Below, piece by piece: positions 1 through 4,239 of a DNA stretch of 6,143 nt. The DNA lies in contig JAGUVP010000316.1 in the NCBI GenBank assembly GCA_020062805.1, positions 1 to 6,143 on the forward strand, given 5' to 3'. Position numbers and translations under genes: made by a program. The stretch comes from Candidatus Bipolaricaulis sp. GTDB lineage: Bacteria; Bipolaricaulota; Bipolaricaulia; Bipolaricaulales; Bipolaricaulaceae. The notes under the pieces are model-generated. The model was not told the DNA's origin. It saw nothing but the letters and a program-made list of their open reading frames with translations, and did not search any database. The stretch's first letter is position 1, and each line of letters begins with the position of its first letter.

Positions 1-820
1 AGGTCGTTCCGGTGGCCGTCCCCCGCAGGGCGTAGGTCCCACCCTCGCTGTCGGATCGGTAGACCTCGTAGGTCGCTGTGCCCAAGGACGCGGTCCACGT
101 GATCCGCACGCGGTCGTTGTACGTGCCGTCGGATGCCGACACGTTGGTCACGGGGTCGGGCGCGCTGGGGAACGTGAACCCGGAATCGGCCGCCGAGAAC
201 GCGCTGCACCCCGAGGGGTTGCAGGCCTTGATCTTGTACCAGTACACCACGCCCGGCGAGGCGTCCATGTCGTCGTAGAGGGTCCCGGGCACGGTTCCGC
301 GCAGGTTGTACGGACCTCCCTGAGCGACGTCGCGCCATATCTCGTAGTTGGCAGCGCCCGGGCTGGCGTTCCACGTCACCCGGACGCGATCCGTGTACGC
401 TCCGTCGGTGGCCGAAACCCCGGTGGGAAGTTGAGCTACGCCCTCGCCTGCCGCGTACCCGGAGTCGGCACCCGAGAGCTCGCTGCAGCCGGCCCGGTTG
501 CACGCCTTCACCTTGTACCAGTACGTGGCGTTGACCGTGATCTCTGTATCGGAGTACGTCGCCGCCGTCGTCTCGCCCACCTGCACGTACGACCCGTCGG
601 CGCTGGATGCGCGCCAGATCTCGTAGTGAACGGCGCGCGCGACGCTCTGCCAGATCACCACGATCTGATCGAGGTAATTGCCGTCCGAGGCGTCAACTCC
701 CGTGGGAACGTTCGGCACAACCAGCCAGAAGAGCTCGCACCCGCCCAGGGCCCATCCCACGACCAGGAGCCCGATCAGGAGCACGAACTGCTTACGGCGG
801 TTCTTCATCTGTGCTCTCAT
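1..820 (-). CDS. FN3-repeat lipoprotein (C-terminus beyond the window)
   Basis: Partial gene, 273 codons visible, with no stop before the left edge. The start is ATG at 820, where GGAGG (826-830) sits 5 nt upstream; an in-frame ATG at 808 lacks such a site. The N-terminus has basic residues (RRK, 8-10), a hydrophobic stretch (12-25) and a lipobox LGGC with Cys28, so it should be exported and lipidated. Then come fibronectin type III-like repeats of about 92-93 residues, beginning near residues 40, 133 and 225, the last one cut. Each has a conserved ASDG/ATDG start, a Trp after the B strand, a Y-E-I-W-R (or Y-E-V-Y-R) segment and, in the two complete repeats, a W-Y-K-(V/I)-K-A-C core with a second Cys five residues on (C107/C112, C200/C205), possibly a disulfide. 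FN3 repeats usually act as surface spacers or binding modules; the ligand is unknown. The small membrane protein gene lies 179 bp upstream on the same strand. Confidence 0.5.
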   Translation of the reverse strand, partial: MRAQMKNRRKQFVLLIGLLVVGWALGGCELFWLVVPNVPTGVDASDGNYLDQIVVIWQSVARAVHYEIWRASSADGSYVQVGETTAATYSDTEITVNATYWYKVKACNRAGCSELSGADSGYAAGEGVAQLPTGVSATDGAYTDRVRVTWNASPGAANYEIWRDVAQGGPYNLRGTVPGTLYDDMDASPGVVYWYKIKACNPSGCSAFSAADSGFTFPSAPDPVTNVSASDGTYNDRVRITWTASLGTATYEVYRSDSEGGTYALRGTATGTT

Positions 821-840
821 CTCCCCCTCCCGAGAAACTC

Positions 841-930
841 TCGTCTCCATCATACGGATCTTCGCCGAGAGCGACAAAGCCCACCTGGGCCATCCCCCGC
901 GGCCAAGTGGACAAGATGGGCTTTGTGCAA
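841..930 (-). repeat. Long hairpin between the two minus-strand genes
   Basis: Two perfectly complementary 10-nt arms, ACAAAGCCCA (874-883) and TGGGCTTTGT (917-926), enclose 33 nt. The enclosed stretch can itself fold: CCACCTGGGCC (881-891) against GGCCAAGTGG (901-910), with a small bulge and overlapping the outer arm by three bases. It lies after the stop of the 1000-1344 gene and before the start of the lipoprotein gene, both minus. It could be a 3' end or a processing hairpin. No run of T follows, so a classical intrinsic terminator is not supported. It lacks the GTAG head of the hairpin family seen elsewhere in the window. Confidence 0.5.
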
Positions 931-999
931 CGGGGTCTGCCGCGAACCTCGCGGCTGAACCCGGCTGTGGCGGTGTGGCTTGGTTGACCGGTCCAGCCT

Positions 1000-1344
1000 C
1001 TAGGTCACGCGGAGCGCGTCGAGGATGATCCGCACGATGAGAAGAACCCATCCCACAATGACGACGAGCCAGATCACCTTGCGCGCTGCCGCGATGATTC
1101 CGAACACGAGCAGGATGATCGTGATCAATGCCAGGTAGCCGATCGGTTGAACGAGCTCGTTGCCGACCCCCCGGCTCTCAGGAAGGATGAGGTTGATCAG
1201 ATGCACCAGCCCCTTCCCCAGCAGTTCCGCTGCCGATTGGATGAACGACAGAAGCTGATCGCCAACCTGCGTTGATGTGGCCTCTTGGCCGAGGGCGTTC
1301 ACGCCTAGAACCAGCAGTAGTCCGATCAAGATCCAACGTGTCAT
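1000..1344 (-). CDS. Small signal-peptide protein with two C-terminal membrane helices
   Basis: A 114-residue protein of unknown function. The start is ATG at 1344, supported by AAGGAGG (1350-1356) 5 nt upstream; the longer open frame to 1476 has no ribosome site and reads as non-coding upstream sequence. Residues 4-18 form a hydrophobic signal-like segment followed by ALGQ, a possible cleavage site after Gly19. Residues 28-54 look amphipathic (LLSFIQSAAELLGKGLVHLINLI region). Two strong membrane helices follow, about 68-86 and 90-110, joined by a short basic turn (AARK), so the chain probably ends as an inner-membrane hairpin. No catalytic motif is visible. It is divergent from the kinase gene and probably has its own promoter (1378-1407). 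I do not recognise the family. Confidence 0.5.
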   Translation of the reverse strand: MTRWILIGLLLVLGVNALGQEATSTQVGDQLLSFIQSAAELLGKGLVHLINLILPESRGVGNELVQPIGYLALITIILLVFGIIAAARKVIWLVVIVGWVLLIVRIILDALRVT

Positions 1345-1377
1345 CGGTTCCTCCTTGGCTCTCTCGGGAGCACTTGC

Positions 1378-1407
1378 ATCATACGGCGGCGGCCGGGCGG
1401 AGGACAA
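1378..1407 (-). promoter_or_regulatory. Candidate sigma-70-type promoter for the 1000-1344 gene
   Basis: On the minus strand TTGTCC (1407-1402) and TATGAT (1383-1378) are separated by 18 nt. The -10 hexamer differs from TATAAT at one base and the -35 from TTGACA at two. The predicted start of transcription near 1371 gives a leader of about 26 nt that contains the AAGGAGG site. The prediction rests on hexamer match and position only. Confidence 0.5.
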
Positions 1408-1525
1408 TACCCAGCGCCCACGGTGGGGGGCCTCGCTGCCGCCCCCTCGGGTCCGCCGCGAGCCCATCTCACCCATGGCGATGAGCGCGCATCAGCGTTC
1501 TCCGCACGGCGGTATGATCGCAGGC

Positions 1526-1530
1526 GGAGG
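1526..1530 (+). promoter_or_regulatory. Ribosome binding site deciding the kinase start
   Basis: GGAGG lies 2 nt before the ATG at 1533 and 5 nt before the ATG at 1536. The 5-nt spacing matches that of the 1000-1344 gene in this window, so the second of the two adjacent ATG codons is the more likely start. Confidence 0.5.
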
Positions 1531-1535
1531 GGATG

Positions 1536-2405
1536 ATGGACCTGGAGACGGTGATGCGGGATCTCGGGTTGAACCCGCGCGAGGTGCGCGATCTCGCGCC
1601 CGTTCGCCGGAGCGAGGCGAGCCGTCTCTACCGGCTGAAGATCGGGGGGAAGCCCCACATCCTGAAGTGCTTCGGGGAGAAGGGCGCGCGCGAACCGAAG
1701 GCTTACGATCTCCTCCGCGAGCTGCGCGTGCCCACGTTGCCCGTTCACAACAGCACGCCGTCCGCACTTCTCCTCGAAGACCTGGAAGCGAGCCCCCTCT
1801 GGCGGTTGGCCGACGAGCGCGACGTGGAAAGCCGCGACGTGGGGCGGGCGGTAGCGGACTGGTACCAGTACCTCCACGTCGCCGGGCGGAGCCTGGTTCG
1901 GCGTGGGGCGCCGGATTGGCTCGAGTGGGAATGGGACATCCTCACCCCGGAGGCGATCCTGCGGATGGGCACGGTCCTCGAGATGGAGGGTAATCCGGTG
2001 TGGAAGCTGGCGGCCGATCACCTCGACGCGCTGCGCGCGCGGGCGCGGAAGCTCCCGATGACGCTCAACTACAACGACTTCCACTGGACGAACCTCGCCC
2101 TGTCGCGTCAGCTCCCGATCAAGGCAATCGTGTTCGACTACCACCTGCTGGGGATCGGCCTCGCCTGGAGCGACGTCCGCAACGTGACCTACTCCCTCGG
2201 GCCCGCGGCGCGGGAGGCGTTCCTCGACGCCTACGGGCCGACGCACCCCGAGGAGCGGATCCTCGACGAGCCTCTATCCGTTCTTCACGCGCTCCAGGTG
2301 GCCACGGACCGACCGACGATCCCCCGGTGGGCGATGGCGTGCGTGGAGAAGGCGCGGTCGGGCTCGCTCCTGTCTTTTCTGGAGCGGGCCGTGGCCATCC
2401 TGTGA
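1536..2405 (+). CDS. APH-fold phosphotransferase (aminoglycoside/choline kinase-like)
   Basis: About 289 residues from ATG 1536 (290 if ATG 1533 is used; numbers below count from 1533). The fold is that of the phosphotransferase family PF01636. An ATP-binding lysine is seen in HILKCF (K45), with a following glutamate in REPKAYDLLREL (E54). The catalytic loop is LNYNDFHWTN, placing D182 and N187 at the spacing of the HGDxxxxN motif. The metal-binding aspartate is D202 in VFDYHLLGIG, followed by WSD (D214). The usual His-Gly before the catalytic Asp is Tyr-Asn, so it departs from classical aminoglycoside kinases. The phosphate acceptor is not predictable; antibiotic, sugar, amino-alcohol and protein substrates are all known in this superfamily. 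It stands alone, divergent from the small membrane protein gene and convergent with the acetyltransferase. Fold confidence is high, substrate unknown. Confidence 0.5.
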   Translation: MDLETVMRDLGLNPREVRDLAPVRRSEASRLYRLKIGGKPHILKCFGEKGAREPKAYDLLRELRVPTLPVHNSTPSALLLEDLEASPLWRLADERDVESRDVGRAVADWYQYLHVAGRSLVRRGAPDWLEWEWDILTPEAILRMGTVLEMEGNPVWKLAADHLDALRARARKLPMTLNYNDFHWTNLALSRQLPIKAIVFDYHLLGIGLAWSDVRNVTYSLGPAAREAFLDAYGPTHPEERILDEPLSVLHALQVATDRPTIPRWAMACVEKARSGSLLSFLERAVAIL

Positions 2406-2533
2406 TCCTCACTCGCAGTCCGTTCGAGACCAGCCCGCGGAGCCTTCGGCCACCTGTCTGCCCTGCCTGCAGCAGGCAGGCGCGGAGAACTTCGGATCCC
2501 CGCGGTCGAACGAGCATCGCCCCTGAAGAGGAT
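2406..2533. other. Gap after the kinase gene, with one short hairpin
   Basis: No gene is seen. At 2462-2480, CCTGCCT and AGGCAGG form a 7-bp stem around the loop GCAGC. It could help end or protect the kinase mRNA, but no T run follows. The hairpin is bracketed by two similar stretches, GCGGAGCCTTCGG near 2437 and GCGGAGAACTTCGG near 2483, which may be an imperfect direct repeat. It has no GTAG head and differs from the hairpins that begin at 2537. Confidence 0.5.
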
Positions 2534-2650
2534 TGCGTAGCGTCGGGCTTCATCCCCGACGGCCTTTGGATTTCGTAGCGTCGGGGTTCATGCCCGACGG
2601 CCTTTCGTTCCCGACGGACTTGCGTCGGACACAGGGTCCGACGCTACGAA
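2534..2650 (+). repeat. Repeat cluster 1, copy 1 (three REP-like hairpins)
   Basis: A 117-bp block with three 25-nt hairpin elements: 2537-2561 (plus), 2575-2599 (plus) and 2623-2647 (minus). Each starts with GTAG on its own strand, then an 8-nt arm, a 5-nt loop and the matching arm. Loops on the GTAG strand are TTCAT, TTCAT and CCTGT. The first two have one mismatched pair next to the loop (C-C and G-G); the third pairs fully. Two elements in one direction and one in the other resemble the composite REP arrangement called BIME. The block lies between the convergent kinase and acetyltransferase genes. Confidence 0.5.
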
Positions 2651-2675
2651 CCCCGGACTACGGACTCCGGACCAC
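2648..2675 (+). repeat. Four 7-bp tandem repeats between the two copies
   Basis: The spacer reads as four heptamers, GAACCCC, GGACTAC, GGACTCC and GGACCAC, with consensus GGACNNC on plus (GNNGTCC on minus). The same four heptamers, in a different order and on the other strand, sit at 4098-4125 in cluster 2. Confidence 0.5.
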
Positions 2676-2680
2676 GGAAA

Positions 2681-2797
2681 TGCGTAGCGTCGGGCTTCAT
2701 CCCCGACGGCCTTTGGATTTCGTAGCGTCGGGGTTCATCCCCGACGGCCTTTCGTTGCCGACGAGCTCGCGTCGGACACGGGGTCCGACGCTACGGA
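2681..2797 (+). repeat. Repeat cluster 1, copy 2 (three REP-like hairpins)
   Basis: Second copy of the 117-bp block, offset by exactly 147 bp from the first with no length change and about seven base differences. Its hairpins are 2684-2708 (plus), 2722-2746 (plus) and 2770-2794 (minus). The middle one now pairs perfectly (CGTCGGGG with CCCCGACG around TTCAT), where copy 1 has a G-G mismatch. The last loop on the GTAG strand is CCCGT instead of CCTGT. Open frames read through this block are repeat artefacts. Confidence 0.5.
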
Positions 2798-2884
2798 ACC
2801 GCGAACGTTCGTCGCGCGCAAGGCGGAGGCCGTGTACCGTAGGTCCGCGGACCCGAGACCTTCCACACAATCTCCTGTGTTGGA
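2798..2884. other. Tail of the convergent gap, with weak hairpins
   Basis: No gene is seen. GGTCC-GC-GGACC (2842-2853) is a 12-bp palindrome preceded by GTA, perhaps a decayed member of the GTAG hairpin family. ACACA (2865-2869) and TGTGT (2876-2880) can form a short stem just after the acetyltransferase stop; at 5 bp and without a T run it is a poor terminator. Confidence 0.5.
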
Positions 2885-3862
2885 TCAGCCCGCGCTCGGG
2901 CCGAAGGTCTTGATCCAGAGGTGCTCGTCGCCGATCTTGTGGAACCCGATCGCCTCGTAGAGCGGAGCGGTGGAAGCCATCGGCACGCGGACCGCTCCGA
3001 GGTCGGCGAGCTTGTGCAGACCGTGGAGGACCACCGCGCGCGCCAGCCCGCGCCGGCGGAAGTCGGGGTGCGTGCCCACCGGCTCTAGATACCCAATCCG
3101 GTTCCCAGCGTCGTACCAGAGGATGCAGCACGCGGCGTAGGACCCATCCGGAGCGACGACAACGAGGTCGTGCTCCCGACGGTAGTCCGGCGCCCGCTGG
3201 AGCTCGCGGTAGGCGAACGACGACGGCCAGTCGGCCGGATCGGGGTGGTTGAACGCCCGGCCAAACAGCTCGCGGCGGCGGTCCACATCGTCTTCCTCGG
3301 CCATCGTGCGCAGGGAAAACCCCGACGGGAGCACGGGTGCAGGGAGGGCATGCAGGGTGATCTCCGTGTTGGGGATGGCGACGGCGGGATCCTTGCGGTA
3401 TCCCCGCCTCGCGACCGCATCCCGGAGCACCGTATCCGTCTCGTAGACGAAGATGAAGACCCGGTTCTTCCCCGGGTCGCGGAACCGGTCCTCGGCGTAG
3501 GAGAGCATCTCGTCGAGGAGATCAGGGTGGTCGGGGTGGCGCTGGAGAAAGATCTCCCCGAACCCGCGGTGTTCAGGGTCGGGGTGCTCGATGTTTGCGA
3601 TGCCGACGATCTGCCCTGTCTCATTCTCCCATAGGCCGATCATCTCCTCCCACATCCGGATCGCCCGCAGCGCGCCCGGTGGGGTCCCCGGTTCCGTCCC
3701 CGTCGAGCCGAGCATGGGGGCCACGAAGTACCGCGCGTAGTTCCACCGCTCGATGCCCCAGTTGGGGGCGGGAGTCCCGAACGCAAGGTGCGTCTGAACG
3801 AGGAACGCCCGCACCCGCAGGAAGTCGCGGTCCGGATCGTAGCTCTTCACCCGTGCCTTCAC
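2885..3862 (-). CDS. Two-domain GNAT N-acetyltransferase
   Basis: A 325-residue protein, about twice the length of a single GNAT domain, suggesting two such domains in tandem. The C-terminal half (about 181-325) has the acetyl-CoA binding turn RRRGLA (269-274) after the strand IGYLEPVGTHPDF, and the typical late motif APLYEAIGF (299-307). The N-terminal half (about 5-165) keeps GNAT-like strands (IGLWENETGQIVGIANI, 75-91; VFIFVYETD, 135-143) and an end piece like RRGYRKD, but no clear acetyl-CoA loop, so it is probably a non-catalytic or substrate-binding domain. The reaction would be transfer of acetyl from acetyl-CoA to an amine; the substrate is unknown. The start is GTG at 3862, or GTG at 3850 (321 residues), which has GAAGG 5 nt upstream. 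It has no operon partner and lies between the two repeat clusters. Confidence 0.5.
   Translation of the reverse strand: MKARVKSYDPDRDFLRVRAFLVQTHLAFGTPAPNWGIERWNYARYFVAPMLGSTGTEPGTPPGALRAIRMWEEMIGLWENETGQIVGIANIEHPDPEHRGFGEIFLQRHPDHPDLLDEMLSYAEDRFRDPGKNRVFIFVYETDTVLRDAVARRGYRKDPAVAIPNTEITLHALPAPVLPSGFSLRTMAEEDDVDRRRELFGRAFNHPDPADWPSSFAYRELQRAPDYRREHDLVVVAPDGSYAACCILWYDAGNRIGYLEPVGTHPDFRRRGLARAVVLHGLHKLADLGAVRVPMASTAPLYEAIGFHKIGDEHLWIKTFGPSAG
3856..3860 (-). promoter_or_regulatory. Possible ribosome site favouring the shorter acetyltransferase start
   Basis: GAAGG on the minus strand lies 5 nt before the GTG at 3850. Nothing comparable precedes the GTG at 3862. The site is a partial match to the ribosome consensus, weaker than the AGGAGG sites of other genes here. 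Confidence 0.5.
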
Positions 3863-3896
3863 GCGCGAAGCATACTGCGTGCCAGGGCCATGACCC

Positions 3897-3915
3897 AGGC
3901 CGCGCGAGGCGGCCT
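3897..3915. repeat. Hairpin upstream of the acetyltransferase gene
   Basis: AGGCCGC and GCGGCCT form a 7-bp stem around the 5-nt loop GCGAG. It lies in the 97 bp between the acetyltransferase start and repeat cluster 2, where that gene's promoter would be expected. It has no GTAG head. Its role is unknown. Confidence 0.5.
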
Positions 3916-3959
3916 TGGACGGGGCGCTTCAGCGCGGGGCATGAGGGAGCAAGGGGGCT

Positions 3960-4018
3960 GTAGCGTCGCAGCCTGTCTGCGACGGCCTTACCCGTAGCGT
4001 CGCACCTTGTGTGCGACG
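3960..4018 (+). repeat. Repeat cluster 2, first two REP-like hairpins
   Basis: Elements 3960-3984 and 3994-4018, both plus, are GTAG-headed 25-mers. Their arms are CGTCGCAG/CTGCGACG and CGTCGCAC/GTGCGACG, both perfect 8-bp stems; loops are CCTGT and CTTGT. The two stems differ at the loop-closing pair by a compensated change (G-C against C-G). Confidence 0.5.
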
Positions 4019-4033
4019 TACGCGAACGGTTCC

Positions 4034-4089
4034 GTAGCGTCGGACCCCGTGTCCGACGCAATTCCGTCGGGCATGAAGCCCGACGCTAC
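4034..4089. repeat. Repeat cluster 2, head-to-head hairpin pair
   Basis: Element 4034-4058 (plus; arms CGTCGGAC/GTCCGACG, loop CCCGT, extended to 9 bp by the next base) is followed after 6 nt by element 4065-4089 on minus (arms CGTCGGGC/GCCCGACG; loop TTCAT on its own strand). The GTAG heads are outermost, so the pair is a BIME-like inverted unit. Confidence 0.5.
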
Positions 4090-4097
4090 GCATTTCC

Positions 4098-4125
4098 GGA
4101 GTCCGTAGTCCGTGGTCCGGGGTCC
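4098..4125 (+). repeat. Four 7-bp tandem repeats in cluster 2
   Basis: GGAGTCC, GTAGTCC, GTGGTCC and GGGGTCC follow one another without gaps (consensus GNNGTCC), directly between an inverted hairpin (4065-4089) and a forward one (4126-4150). They are the reverse complement of the set at 2648-2675, apart from order and one base. Confidence 0.5.
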
Positions 4126-4235
4126 GTAGCGTCGGACCTTGTGTCCGACGATGAACGGGCGGGGATAAACCCCGCCCCTACGAACCCAACGCCTGTCGGC
4201 CATGAACCTCCGTCGGGGACGAACCCCGACGTTAC
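4126..4235. repeat. Repeat cluster 2, last three hairpins
   Basis: Element 4126-4150 (plus) has arms CGTCGGAC/GTCCGACG and loop CTTGT. Element 4157-4181 (minus) has arms GGGCGGGG/CCCCGCCC, GTAG head, and loop TTTAT on its own strand; its stem base is changed while the plan is kept. Element 4211-4235 (minus) has arms CGTCGGGG/CCCCGACG, loop TTCGT, and a GTAA head in place of GTAG. The last element ends 4 nt from the oxidoreductase stop codon, so it will be at the 3' end of that mRNA and may stabilise it or slow transcription. Confidence 0.5.
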
Positions 4236-4239
4236 GTCC

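Noticed and set aside
1490..1518. Promoter for the kinase with TATGAT at 1513-1518
   Set aside because: The -10 match is good, but the -35 at proper spacing (CATCAG) is poor and the predicted transcript would start at the ribosome site, so it was not listed as a feature.
1341..2246. A 301-codon minus-strand open frame opposite the kinase
   Set aside because: The plus frame carries clear kinase motifs and a ribosome site; the minus frame has neither and is low-complexity.
2462..2480. Intrinsic terminator of the kinase gene
   Set aside because: The stem is good but no T run follows, so only a hairpin is reported.
2533..2913. A 126-codon plus-strand open frame through repeat cluster 1, with repeated peptide segments
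   Set aside because: The repeated peptide is just the 147-bp tandem DNA repeat translated. The frame has no ribosome site and runs into the 3' end of the acetyltransferase gene on the other strand.
3960..4235. CRISPR array
   Set aside because: The repeats alternate in orientation, differ in sequence and have irregular spacers of 6-36 nt; no cas gene is present. They are hairpin repeats of REP type.
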